Assembly: GCF_019443125.1 (NCBI RefSeq)
Contig: NZ_JAHYXK010000018.1
Coordinates: 25,768-89,767 of the forward strand
DNA length: 64,000 bases
Direction: 5' to 3'
DNA from: Pontibacter aydingkolensis
GTDB lineage: Bacteria > Bacteroidota > Bacteroidia > Cytophagales > Hymenobacteraceae
Shown piece after piece: positions 1-9,120 of this stretch; position 1 is the first letter of the stretch, and the number at the start of each line of letters is the position of its first letter. Made by a program: the position numbers and the translations under genes. The notes beneath the pieces are model-generated. The model was not told the origin of the DNA and made no database searches. It worked only from the letters and a program-made list of their open reading frames with translations.

Positions 1-241
1 CTTTCAGGTCCCAGTGGCTTTTTAAAATTTCATCGCTGCCAGGGTTCCGGACAATTTTACGCACATAGCGCTCACCAGCAATGTTACCATCCTCACGGCG
101 CTTACCTATAAAAAGCGTTACAGGCTCTCCTAATTCATTTGTAACATAGCTGATATCATAACCCATAAATTTGGAATCATATCTTTCCTGCGGAGCGAAT
201 GTTTTGCTTAGCAGTTTCTCAAGTTTAGGACCAATAGACAT
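1..241 (-). CDS. Hypothetical protein, N-terminal part (cut by window edge)
   Basis: The reading frame opens with ATG at 241 and runs without a stop to the window edge, giving 80 codons of the N-terminus. The visible part is soluble and charged, with alternating acidic and basic residues, no signal peptide and no membrane segment. It includes FMGYDISYV near residue 25 and LFIGKRREDGNIAGERYVR near residue 43. I do not recognise the family. It lies about 90 bases downstream of the lytic transglycosylase gene on the same strand and could share its transcript. Confidence 0.65.
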   Translation of the reverse strand, partial: MSIGPKLEKLLSKTFAPQERYDSKFMGYDISYVTNELGEPVTLFIGKRREDGNIAGERYVRKIVRNPGSDEILKSHWDLK

Positions 242-329
242 GTGCGGGTTGGTTGTTGGTTTTTAGTTATTAGTAGTTAGCCCGATAATACCTGTACTTC
301 AGAATTTCATACCCGGATAAACGGGTTGG

Positions 330-1247
330 TTAGTTTGGTAGTTCAAGTACAAACTCTTTTCCCTGAGACACTGTCAGTTTATAGCTTTTGATCCAGGGGT
401 TGTATAAGCGTAAAGTTTTATAGGTGGTGCCCTGCTCTAAAGCATAGGCCGGCAAATCAGGTATAGAGGCAGTTACCTTAACAGGGCGTGTGGTTAAAGG
501 TTGGTACCCCTGCTCCTTTGCTAACTCAAAACCATACTTTTTGGGGTTGCCAAGCACTTCCTTAAGGGCCAGTATCCTGAAAATGTAACGTGAAGTTTCA
601 TCGTTCAAATAAAGGTCGTAGAAAGAATCTACCTTCTGCTGCTCCAGGGCACGATCCAGGCCGCCCATGCCACGGTTATAAGAGGCGGCTGCATTGGTCC
701 AGGTGCCAAATTTTTTCTTTGCGGTTTTCAGATAACGGGTAGCTGCAATCGTGGACTTCTGTACATGAAAGCGTTCGTCAACTTCCCCGTTCACAAGCAA
801 GCCATAGCCTCGGGCAGTATCCGGCATCAGTTGCCAAAAACCGGCTGCCCCAGCCGGTGAAGTTACATGCCCGAACAAACTTTCGGCTAAGGCCAGGTAT
901 ACAAAGTCTTCAGGAATATCATTTTGGATCAGCATTGCCCTGATCTCGGGCACATACCGTTGCATTCGTTTAAGGCCAAGTAAAGTAGTGGCATGTAAAT
1001 AAGAGTTGACAAGCAATTCACGGTCAAGGCGCTCGGCTACATCGGGAACCTCCAGTGGCACTGCTTCACCGGCAAAGGTCATCGTTGCCGGCAACGATGG
1101 TGGGCTAAACACTTTCCTGGCTGTATTACTTTCATTGGCAGCATCCAGCTTAATTGTTTCAAGTTGCGCCTGTTGCTGACTGCAAAGCTGCAAAGCGATT
1201 ACTATAATTAAAGTTACCCAAACGTACTTCCAGATCTGCTGTGCCAT
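330..1247 (-). CDS. Lytic transglycosylase (SLT domain)
   Basis: A 305-residue protein with one N-terminal hydrophobic segment (about residues 7-22), so exported or membrane-anchored. Residues 108-200 match the goose-lysozyme-like SLT fold: catalytic Glu122 in LALAES, the GAAGFWQLMPDTARGYG block (133-149) and AAASYNRGMGG (187-196). The family cleaves the MurNAc-GlcNAc bond of peptidoglycan to give 1,6-anhydro products during wall remodelling. The C-terminal 60 residues (after PLTTRPVKV) resemble the MltD-type tail with a degenerate LysM-like module, but a full LysM is not clear. ATG at 1247 is the first start that includes the membrane anchor. The fold call is secure; the cellular role is inferred. 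Confidence 0.9.
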   Translation of the reverse strand: MAQQIWKYVWVTLIIVIALQLCSQQQAQLETIKLDAANESNTARKVFSPPSLPATMTFAGEAVPLEVPDVAERLDRELLVNSYLHATTLLGLKRMQRYVPEIRAMLIQNDIPEDFVYLALAESLFGHVTSPAGAAGFWQLMPDTARGYGLLVNGEVDERFHVQKSTIAATRYLKTAKKKFGTWTNAAASYNRGMGGLDRALEQQKVDSFYDLYLNDETSRYIFRILALKEVLGNPKKYGFELAKEQGYQPLTTRPVKVTASIPDLPAYALEQGTTYKTLRLYNPWIKSYKLTVSQGKEFVLELPN

Positions 1248-1466
1248 TCTATACTCCTTTCTTATTTGTTGCTCTCTACTAGCATAACATACTTTAAACG
1301 AACTTATTCTTTAAGTTAAGCAAATAATTGAGAAAACGCGGCAGGCAAATGTTAATTATAGTACATGTATCACACAGTTTCCTCTCTTTTTATGTACTAA
1401 TTACTTTTTACGCAGGTTAACTGTCAGCAGCGTGAGAATATCAGTTCAGGTACAGCCTAAAAGGTG

Positions 1467-2492
1467 TTACCAGAAGTCTGAGGGGCTGAAAATCTTGCCA
1501 CGGTTACTTACAAGTATACCAAGTACTACTTCATGGGCTCCGCCTCCCATTCTTCCTATACCTGAGGTTGCCACATCGTAAGCATAACCTACCTGCAGCA
1601 AATTGTTTACATTAAGTCCGCCAAGTATAACATAAGCATTGTTTTGCCTGTAAGAACCACCAACCCAAACCTTTTCATTATAAAGTAGCTTCAGGTTAGC
1701 ATCTATAGACGTTGGAGAAGGACTGGCATACTTTAAGAGCACTGAGGGGAGTACCGAGAACCTCGGAGCTAATTTTACCTTATAGCCGCCCATTAAGTAA
1801 TGATGCACCCGTGTGCTCGCATCGTTGCTTTCTTCCTCGCTGAACCGGGTAGTTAATTCGTCCTGTAAAATCTGAGTACTTGATGTGCCTACAAAGAAAC
1901 GACGGGAATACAACTGCACACCTGCCGTAATATTAGGTTTAATGCGGTTATAGTTGCCCCCTATAAAGGTAGGGTCATTCGGATCAGTAAGACGCAGGCC
2001 ACCCTCATTAACTCTATAAACTGATATGCCACCAGATACCCCGGCAGACATTCTCAGTTCTTTGTTAAGCGGCAAATGATACGCATAGGTAAAACCAAAG
2101 TCAGTGCGTTTTAAAGCTCCAGCCTTATCCGTTATGGCAGTAATTCCTGCTCCATGGTGAGGCTTTGCCTGAACCGTTTCCTTTTTAGCTGAATTAGATA
2201 AAAGAGCTCTGTTACCAAAACGCCCCCTGCCCGGAATCGATGTAGCCGTAGTGCTGAGGTTCTTCTTGCCCAACGGAAGATGAGCAGTCAGGTAATATGA
2301 TTCAGGCGCCCCTTCAATTCCGGCCCATTGGTTGCGATACCCAGACTTAATTTCACCATAATTTTCGGAGCCAGCCAGTGCAGGATTCATCAAAAATCCA
2401 TTGAGCATGTACTGGCTGAAATGTGGAACCTGCTGCGGTAGAGCGGTCAGACTCAGAAGCAGCAGCAGCGAAAGTAGAGTTAACTTTATCAT
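1467..2492 (-). CDS. PorP/SprF family type IX secretion-associated outer-membrane protein
   Basis: A 341-residue protein with a signal peptide (residues 1-19, ending ALPQ) followed by the family hallmark HFSQYMLNGFLMNPALAGS and YRNQWAGIEGAPESYYLTAHLPL (about 24-75). The rest is rich in alternating beta-strand segments, as expected for an outer-membrane barrel. PorP/SprF proteins are known to be needed for secretion or surface anchoring of T9SS cargo with type B C-terminal domains. Its ATG overlaps the stop of the upstream PKD gene by four bases (ATGA), so the two are probably translationally coupled and this protein likely serves that one substrate. Residues 85-112 form a low-similarity insertion after the first strand. 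Confidence 0.92.
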   Translation of the reverse strand: MIKLTLLSLLLLLSLTALPQQVPHFSQYMLNGFLMNPALAGSENYGEIKSGYRNQWAGIEGAPESYYLTAHLPLGKKNLSTTATSIPGRGRFGNRALLSNSAKKETVQAKPHHGAGITAITDKAGALKRTDFGFTYAYHLPLNKELRMSAGVSGGISVYRVNEGGLRLTDPNDPTFIGGNYNRIKPNITAGVQLYSRRFFVGTSSTQILQDELTTRFSEEESNDASTRVHHYLMGGYKVKLAPRFSVLPSVLLKYASPSPTSIDANLKLLYNEKVWVGGSYRQNNAYVILGGLNVNNLLQVGYAYDVATSGIGRMGGGAHEVVLGILVSNRGKIFSPSDFW

Positions 2493-5400
2493 TTCCGTAA
2501 TACCGTTATAGAGCCAGTAAATGGTTTTCTGCCTTTGTTCGTGTCAATCACATAATAGTAGGCCCCATCCGGAAGTGGAGCACCGTTTCTGGTGCCATCC
2601 CAAGGGTTGCCGTACCCCCTGCTGTTGTATACTTTATCTCCCCATCGGTTATAAATGTCGATGGTAATATCGGGGTAATCCTCTACACCTTTAATAAGCC
2701 ATACATCATTGATATTATCACCGTTAGGAGAAATGCCATTGGGTATTTGCAACCGCTGCAGCACACGAACAGTCATCTCGTCTGTACGAACACAACCGTC
2801 AGCTGAGGTAGCTTTTAAAATATAAACAGTATTTTTTTCAGGAGATGCAGTTGGGCGGGCTATACTTGCATTGTCCAGACTAACGGCCGGCGACCACTCA
2901 AGTGTTCCTGTTCCATTCCCCTTTAGCGTTATACTTTCTCCCTCAATGATCTCCAAGTCCTGTCCTGCGTTTACCTCCGGATAAGCGCTGAATTTAATCT
3001 CCACATCATCTGATACTGCTACGCAAGGGCTATTACTTACTGTCCAGCGAAGTTTGTAAGTCTCTTCCATTTTACCTGCAAAGGCAGATTTCGGATTATT
3101 AGGATCTGAGAACTGTGCGCCTGTTCCGCTTATTATTGTCCAGAGTCCGCTACCATTAACCGGAACATTTGCCTGCAGTCCTGTGCTGGTAGTACCGCAC
3201 ACAGGTTTCTGGTCAGGGCCTGCATTGGCCACAGGAAGAGCTTTAATGGTCAGGGTCTTCTCAACTTCAGACTTACAACCATCCGCAGTGGTAACCTGCA
3301 GTTTTACAAGGTAATTTCCTACCATCGCAAACATATGTGAAGGATGCTGCAAGTCAGATGTAGTCCCATTTCCAAAACTCCACGACCAGGCAATAATGCT
3401 TCCGTTTACTATTGTACTCTCATCACGAAAAACTACGGCATCAGAAATACAACCTACGATGGGGGAAAATGCCGCCTGAGGTTTGGCGTATACTTTTATC
3501 TGCTTTTTGTAACTATGCTCACAGCCTTTATCTGTTGTAACTGTAAGTATAACATCATAAGTGCCGGCAGCAGCATAAGTATGGGTAGGATTTACAATTG
3601 ATGCGGAATTTCCATCACCGAAATCCCATTTATGCGACACGATACTACCTGTTTTTACTGAGGAAGTGCTCATGAAGCTGGCTTTCTCTCCAAAGCAGAC
3701 ATTATCTGTTTCGAAGCTTGCTGTGGGGCTTACAAGAATAGTAACCGTCTTACTAAATGAACCATGGCAAATAATGCCAGAATAGGCTTTCAAGCTTACC
3801 TGGTAGGTTCCTGGTTCCTTGTAAATATGCAGAGGGTGCTGCTCATCAGAGGTTGTGCCATCGCCAAAATTCCACTCCCATTTAATGATCTTCCCAAACG
3901 CAATAGAAGACTCGTCCTTAAACTGAACACCATCCCGCTGACAAGAACCAGACGTGGAAAATTTAGCCTGTGGGTTAGCGCCACTTACCAGGTAATCCAT
4001 CTCCACTGTATCAGTACAACCCTTATCAGAAGTGGCAATAAGCTTTACTTTGTAAATACCCTCGGCTTTGTACTTGTGTTTAGGATGCTCTAACGTAGAA
4101 GTGAAGCCGTCTCCGAAATCCCATAAATAACTTAATGTTCCGGATGTGATGGTTGTCTTGTTAACAAACTGTGCTTCGTCGCTTATGCAAACACCCGGCA
4201 ACTCCATACTTATCCGGGGCTTTGGGTAAACAACGACAGCCTGAGTAACGGAGCTCTGGCAACCTTCTTCGAAAGTAAGTGTGAGCGTAACATTGTAAGT
4301 ACCAGCATCAGCATAGGTGTACTGCGTATTTCCAGAACCTTTCATGATCGTACCGTCGCCAAAATTCCACTCCCATTCCGTAATTGGAACCACAGAAGTA
4401 GATTTGTCTGTAAATCTGCTTGTAAAGGTGTTGCAAACGGCCGCTGCCTCAAAGGATAAAACCGGTTTCGGTAACATCTCTGCCTTTTTCGTTACTTGGT
4501 TGGTACAGCCGGCGCTGGTTTTTATGATGATCTTTACATCATAAGTTCCCGGGTTGGCGTAAACGTGTCTCGGATTTTGCTCCGCAGATGTACTACCATC
4601 GCCAAACTCCCAAAACCACTCTGTTATCTTGCTATTGTTTCCTGCTACTGCAGACGCATCTTTAAACAGGACAGCTCCATTAAGGCACTCCGATACAAAG
4701 GTAAAATCTGCTGCAGGATTAGGGTATACAATAAGCTCAGCGGTTGTTTCGTCCTTTGAATCGCAATCGTTTCCGTTATTTTTGATGGTGGTTAGCTTTA
4801 CAGTATAAGTGCCAGGTGCCGCATAGCTATACTTTGGATTTTGCTCCGCAGATGTACTTCCGTCCCCGAACTCCCATAGCCAGCTTTGAGGTTCATAAGA
4901 CGCAAAACCGGTAAAAGAGACTGTTGCTCCGTCACAGTAAGTCTGCGCATCAAAGGTTATATTCTGATTCAGGTTTTTAATGTTAGCCCCTGCTGAGTAA
5001 CCATACGACTCTACATTACCAAAGCCATAGGCCATGGCGTTAAAGCCGCTTTTGGCAGTAAGGCGATGGTTACCGGCACCTACTGTAACCTGCGCATAAG
5101 AGTATTCCGGATTTGACGCTACCGGGACGAAAGTAACAGCAGCACCATCCAGACGGAAGGTAGAGATAAACTCAGTTTTCATCACCACGTTTATGTAGTG
5201 GCCTGTTATCTGGTAATACGGTGAAGAGTAAAGTGTAATATCTTCCAGGGTTTGCTCCACTGGGTTTAAGATGATCATTTCGGGATCTCCAGTTATATTA
5301 TCGCAGTTTTGTGTGCGGGCGTACTGCAGAACAGTTACAGGCTTATCTGATGTAATGTAGTTTGCAGTGGCACTGGTAAACTCCAGGAAATCACCTGTAT

Positions 5401-6271
5401 TCAGTCCCTGACTCACACCGTTTATGCTAACGGTGGTATTTGGGAAGCCTCCTAAAACGCGAAAAACGTCGCCTCCTAGTCTTGTCTTAAATGGAGCTGT
5501 TACAAAGTTGGTACCCCATGTACTAAGTGGGTAAAGCTGCTGGTAAAGATTGTCACGGCTTCCTGCATTACTACATCCAATGCCCACAAATGTATTGCCC
5601 GAGAAAACAGCGATCTTTTTACAGGACTGGCCCCCATTGCTCACAGATACTATTTTACTGCCGGTAAGGTCTGAAGATGATTGTACCTGGTACACCTGTC
5701 CTTTGTTAAGGCTTACCTGAAAGGGTACAAATGCGGCTTTGCCGGAACGGGTTGCCGCGCGGGGCGTGATCTCCACCAGTGTATTGTCTTCGGTGGCAAC
5801 CACCATGAACTCGGCATACTGGTTATTCGCATCTGGTGTATACGATGTTGCAAAGTACTCCCGCCCCAGTGTATTTGTAGGTAGAACCAGCGTGGCGGCG
5901 GAACGGTTCTGAGAATAGATATGAGAGTATACCACAACAGGATGCTCCGAAACAACCTGAATACCTTTATCTTCGATAACTTCGGAAGAGCCTACATAAG
6001 CCAATGAGCTAATGGGTGCAACGGTAACATTGTTAGCCGTTATAGTATAGGTAGTGGATATACCAAGCTGTGGTATTGACACAGTAGCAGTAGTGTTTAC
6101 ACTTGATGTTAAGTATAAACTCATCTGTGATTTAGTACCGTCTATATGGCCTGTATAGCCCACCCAGAAATTGGTGCCACTGTTAGAGGTATTCTGCGCT
6201 GAAACCTGTAAACAAATAAAGTTGAGAAGTATAAGTATACCTAAAAGGCAAAGGGTAAAAAGTCTCTTCAA
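2489..6271 (-). CDS. Large multi-PKD cell-surface protein with type B T9SS sorting domain
   Basis: I place the start at TTG 6271, which gives 1260 residues beginning directly with a signal peptide (KRLFTLCLLGILILLNF...VSAQ). The frame stays open upstream to ATG 6517, but those 82 residues look like translated AT-rich intergenic DNA. An N-terminal region of about 400 residues resembles the IgGFc-binding N domain (GTNFWVGYTG, HPVVVYSHIYSQNRSAATLVLPT). Seven PKD repeats follow, each with W.W.FG(D/N)G and a later Y-x3-G. The last 90 residues (ISPNGDNINDVW, IYNRWGDKVYNS, DGAYYYVI) are the gliding-motility-associated C-terminal domain used for T9SS export. It is probably an adhesin or matrix protein exported with the PorP/SprF partner encoded just downstream. 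Confidence 0.88.
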   Translation of the reverse strand: MKRLFTLCLLGILILLNFICLQVSAQNTSNSGTNFWVGYTGHIDGTKSQMSLYLTSSVNTTATVSIPQLGISTTYTITANNVTVAPISSLAYVGSSEVIEDKGIQVVSEHPVVVYSHIYSQNRSAATLVLPTNTLGREYFATSYTPDANNQYAEFMVVATEDNTLVEITPRAATRSGKAAFVPFQVSLNKGQVYQVQSSSDLTGSKIVSVSNGGQSCKKIAVFSGNTFVGIGCSNAGSRDNLYQQLYPLSTWGTNFVTAPFKTRLGGDVFRVLGGFPNTTVSINGVSQGLNTGDFLEFTSATANYITSDKPVTVLQYARTQNCDNITGDPEMIILNPVEQTLEDITLYSSPYYQITGHYINVVMKTEFISTFRLDGAAVTFVPVASNPEYSYAQVTVGAGNHRLTAKSGFNAMAYGFGNVESYGYSAGANIKNLNQNITFDAQTYCDGATVSFTGFASYEPQSWLWEFGDGSTSAEQNPKYSYAAPGTYTVKLTTIKNNGNDCDSKDETTAELIVYPNPAADFTFVSECLNGAVLFKDASAVAGNNSKITEWFWEFGDGSTSAEQNPRHVYANPGTYDVKIIIKTSAGCTNQVTKKAEMLPKPVLSFEAAAVCNTFTSRFTDKSTSVVPITEWEWNFGDGTIMKGSGNTQYTYADAGTYNVTLTLTFEEGCQSSVTQAVVVYPKPRISMELPGVCISDEAQFVNKTTITSGTLSYLWDFGDGFTSTLEHPKHKYKAEGIYKVKLIATSDKGCTDTVEMDYLVSGANPQAKFSTSGSCQRDGVQFKDESSIAFGKIIKWEWNFGDGTTSDEQHPLHIYKEPGTYQVSLKAYSGIICHGSFSKTVTILVSPTASFETDNVCFGEKASFMSTSSVKTGSIVSHKWDFGDGNSASIVNPTHTYAAAGTYDVILTVTTDKGCEHSYKKQIKVYAKPQAAFSPIVGCISDAVVFRDESTIVNGSIIAWSWSFGNGTTSDLQHPSHMFAMVGNYLVKLQVTTADGCKSEVEKTLTIKALPVANAGPDQKPVCGTTSTGLQANVPVNGSGLWTIISGTGAQFSDPNNPKSAFAGKMEETYKLRWTVSNSPCVAVSDDVEIKFSAYPEVNAGQDLEIIEGESITLKGNGTGTLEWSPAVSLDNASIARPTASPEKNTVYILKATSADGCVRTDEMTVRVLQRLQIPNGISPNGDNINDVWLIKGVEDYPDITIDIYNRWGDKVYNSRGYGNPWDGTRNGAPLPDGAYYYVIDTNKGRKPFTGSITVLRK

Positions 6272-6849
6272 ATTAGTATAGATTTTAAACTGTTCTCCCC
6301 TTAGAGCTACATATATAGCATAAGTTAAAAGGGGTAATAAAAAAAAGTATAAAAATGAAAAGTGCCTGAGGAGAATATGAGCAGGCAGCTTTTTTGCTGT
6401 TGTAAGTTTGTATGAGCAAAAGTAGCGGCAACTGATAAAGCAGGTGCTAAAGATATGTAAATCAACCAGTAAGTTGTAATATTTGAGCCATTGATTTTCA
6501 GTCGTCATAAATAACACGTCCTATGTTACAACAACATTATTTTGCACTCCGATTTTAAGTTACGACAAGAAAGGACTGAAACTTTATTAACTGATAAAAT
6601 ATAAACTAAACTGCCATAAGCTAAGGCCAGAGAAGAAATTCATTTTAGAACTACCAGCACGCAAAACAGGCAACACTACTATACTTTTCTTAATAAGGGT
6701 CGGTTAAAACAAAAGGTGCTTAAACTCACGTCTAAGCACCTTTAATTAGCTCCGGAACATTTTTGTTCAGTCCCTCACCATTTATTTACTGATCCGGCTA
6801 ATAGCTTTCTCAGTTTTGATTCTGAAAGCTCTGTTATACTTTTAAATGC
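6272..6849. other. Intergenic region upstream of the PKD gene
   Basis: AT-rich DNA of about 580 bases between the PKD gene and the acylase gene, both on the minus strand. It must hold the promoter for the PKD/SprF pair. It also holds the hairpin at 6711-6745, listed separately, and three or more AAGTATA/TATACTT heptamers (for example near 6340, 6680 and 6836). I see no coding region in it. Confidence 0.5.
6711..6745 (-). terminator. Rho-independent terminator after the acylase gene
   Basis: AAAGGTGCTTA pairs with TAAGCACCTTT across a 10-base loop. On the minus strand the stem is followed by TTTTGTTTT. It lies about 105 bases past the acylase stop. Confidence 0.75.
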
Positions 6850-9060
6850 CTACTTCTTTACCCTCTCACCCGGGTGATAAGTGGATTTTGCACGCTTCTC
6901 TACATCTTCGCGGTAGTAGGCTACATCTTTAAATTTTACATCAGCATAACGCTGCGCCTGGTCATCGAAATGAGGAGAGTCTGGATCTCCGCTCTGGCCA
7001 CCGGCGAGCATACTTTTAGCTTTTACTTTATCACCAAATTCCACTACGGCTACAAAGCTGTTGCCTGAGGTACCGTAAAGTCGCTTTGTATTGTAGGTAT
7101 TTGCACCGTAAGATGCCAGTGCACCCCAGTTACCCGACGCCATGCCAATCGGTATACTTGGCTTCGCATCGTTAAATGGCTGTTTAATGTCTCCCGTTAA
7201 ACGCTGAAACCTGTTGATTTCCCCCCAGGGCGTATTCCATTTTCCGAAGTCTGCTTCTACCTGGGCAATAGTCTGGCTGAAAATATCCAACCGCTCTTTC
7301 TCTGGAGATTTGTCAGCATAATACTCAAACCGTTCCATCAGGTTAAGGCCTTTGGGAGCGCTGCCGTTTTTAAGCAGGTTGGTAGCGTAAAAATGAGCCA
7401 GCGACATAGCCACAGATTCTGTAGATACAGCATAGTTCCAGTTACGCATTACATCAATGGCTGCTTTCAGTTTCGGGTCATTTGGCTTGTGCTTATCGTA
7501 AGCCTTCACCAGTCCCGGAATTAATACCTCAAAACCCGGAAGGTACGGATCATAGGCCAGGTCAATCAGTTTATCCAAGGTCAGGTTATCCACTTTTTCT
7601 AGCAAGCGGATGGCATGAACACCTCTGTAATTCTCCGGCGACGGTGCCATGTATACCGGGTAGTTCTCTTTTTTCGGGCTGTACTCGGCAGCAGCTGTAA
7701 AAGGCGTAGAGTTACAGTTCTGTATCCATCCATTCTGTGGGTTTAAAAGTGTTATAGTTTCTTCCAGCGGGTGCAGGCCCTGCCAGTCAGTTTTAGGATT
7801 GCTGCCGTCAACTGGTTTTGTATAGTCGAAAGCAGTATCGCGTTTAGGGAAGAAGTTACCATGGTAGTAGGCGATATTACCGTCTGCATCGGCGTAAACG
7901 GTAGCGTTGGAAGAGTTGGTTCGCATCTGCATCATCTGATGAAACTCTTTCAGGTTGTCTTTCTTGGTGCGGGTATACGACTGGATCAACGCATCCACAG
8001 GTTTCCACATCAAATTAGTAGCCACCCATTTATCGCCGTTCTTGTGCGTGATAGGCCCGTGGTGCGTACGGTAAGTGGTAAAGGTCTTCTGCTTTAAGTT
8101 TTCGCCGTCTTTGTATGATAAAGTTACCTCTGATGTCTCGACAGGGCGCAACTCTTCGCCATACTTGTAAAATAACTTGTCGTCTTTTTTAACGATCGTT
8201 TCTTCAAACTCATCAATAACGTCGGCATAAGCAGAGGTATGCATCCAACCCATTTTATCGTTGAAGCCCTGGTAAATAAAAAATTGCCCCCAGGTTACCG
8301 CACCATAGGCATTCAGCCCCTGCTCACTAACTGCATGTACTTCGCCTCTGAAAAAGAAAGAAGTATGCGGGTTGATCAGAAGCATGGCGTTACCAGACTC
8401 GGTAAGTTTACCGGAGATGGCAAAGCCGTTGGAGCCTTTTGGTTCATCAAGTATAGCCGGCTGCACCAGACCACTACCATGGCTATTCAGGCCAAGCGAT
8501 TTGTCGCTTTCGTAAAACGCCTTGATTCTGTTGGTAGACACGCTTTCAATATCACCGCCAATAGAACCCTCGCTGAAATACATGGGCATCCAGGGTTCAA
8601 AGCGCGTCAGCAATTTAGGCTTTACTTCCGGATGCGTGTGCAGGTAATAGTTGATACCATCAGCAAATGCCTGGCAAAGCTCCTTCAGCCACGCCGGGCT
8701 GCTCTCATATTGTTGTATGGCTTCTTCTTTGCTCATGTACAACCTTGCCCGAAGGTCACTGTAAAGCATCTCCTCTCCTTCTGCTTCGGCAAGGCGACCT
8801 ATGGCCCACATGTAGTTGCGCTCCACCCTGTTAAAGTCGTCCTCGCACTGTGCATATAACAATCCGAAAACAGCATCGGCATCTGTTTTACCGTACACAT
8901 GGGGCACGCCAAAATCATCACGTATGATGGTTACACGCGCTGCCTGCTCCTGCCATTTTTCAACTTCAGTAGATGACGTAACCTGGTTGTTTACTGAGCA
9001 GGAGAAGGAAACCGCAATAAAGAGGAGTACCGGTAAAGTACGTTTAAGTATGTATTGCAT
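6850..9060 (-). CDS. Penicillin acylase family N-terminal-nucleophile hydrolase, lipoprotein
   Basis: A 736-residue protein. The N-terminus has a hydrophobic stretch ending SFSC, so Cys21 is a likely lipidation site. The order matches the penicillin/AHL acylase family: an alpha-chain-like region (GVPHVYGKTDADAVFGLLYAQCEDD), a spacer, then KGSNGFAISG, where Ser210 is the expected autocatalytic nucleophile that becomes the N-terminus of the beta chain. NPHTSFFF and VTWGQFFIYQGFNDKMGWMHTS follow as usual. The family hydrolyses amide bonds of N-acyl compounds, including beta-lactams, acyl-homoserine lactones and N-acyl amino acids; the substrate cannot be told from sequence. It heads a run of secreted amide hydrolases. 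Confidence 0.9.
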   Translation of the reverse strand: MQYILKRTLPVLLFIAVSFSCSVNNQVTSSTEVEKWQEQAARVTIIRDDFGVPHVYGKTDADAVFGLLYAQCEDDFNRVERNYMWAIGRLAEAEGEEMLYSDLRARLYMSKEEAIQQYESSPAWLKELCQAFADGINYYLHTHPEVKPKLLTRFEPWMPMYFSEGSIGGDIESVSTNRIKAFYESDKSLGLNSHGSGLVQPAILDEPKGSNGFAISGKLTESGNAMLLINPHTSFFFRGEVHAVSEQGLNAYGAVTWGQFFIYQGFNDKMGWMHTSAYADVIDEFEETIVKKDDKLFYKYGEELRPVETSEVTLSYKDGENLKQKTFTTYRTHHGPITHKNGDKWVATNLMWKPVDALIQSYTRTKKDNLKEFHQMMQMRTNSSNATVYADADGNIAYYHGNFFPKRDTAFDYTKPVDGSNPKTDWQGLHPLEETITLLNPQNGWIQNCNSTPFTAAAEYSPKKENYPVYMAPSPENYRGVHAIRLLEKVDNLTLDKLIDLAYDPYLPGFEVLIPGLVKAYDKHKPNDPKLKAAIDVMRNWNYAVSTESVAMSLAHFYATNLLKNGSAPKGLNLMERFEYYADKSPEKERLDIFSQTIAQVEADFGKWNTPWGEINRFQRLTGDIKQPFNDAKPSIPIGMASGNWGALASYGANTYNTKRLYGTSGNSFVAVVEFGDKVKAKSMLAGGQSGDPDSPHFDDQAQRYADVKFKDVAYYREDVEKRAKSTYHPGERVKK

Positions 9061-9120
9061 AAGTTTTTAAGTATGACCTAAAGATTGACCAATTTAAGGA
9101 TATTTGTCTGATAAGTAAGG

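Noticed and set aside
6272..6517. N-terminal extension of the PKD protein to ATG 6517
   Set aside because: These 82 codons are AT-rich with many Phe, Tyr and Leu, and they would place the clear signal peptide in the middle of the protein.
8239..8859. 206-codon plus-strand frame opposite the acylase gene
   Set aside because: It lies fully antisense to a well-supported penicillin-acylase-family gene and has no recognisable motif.
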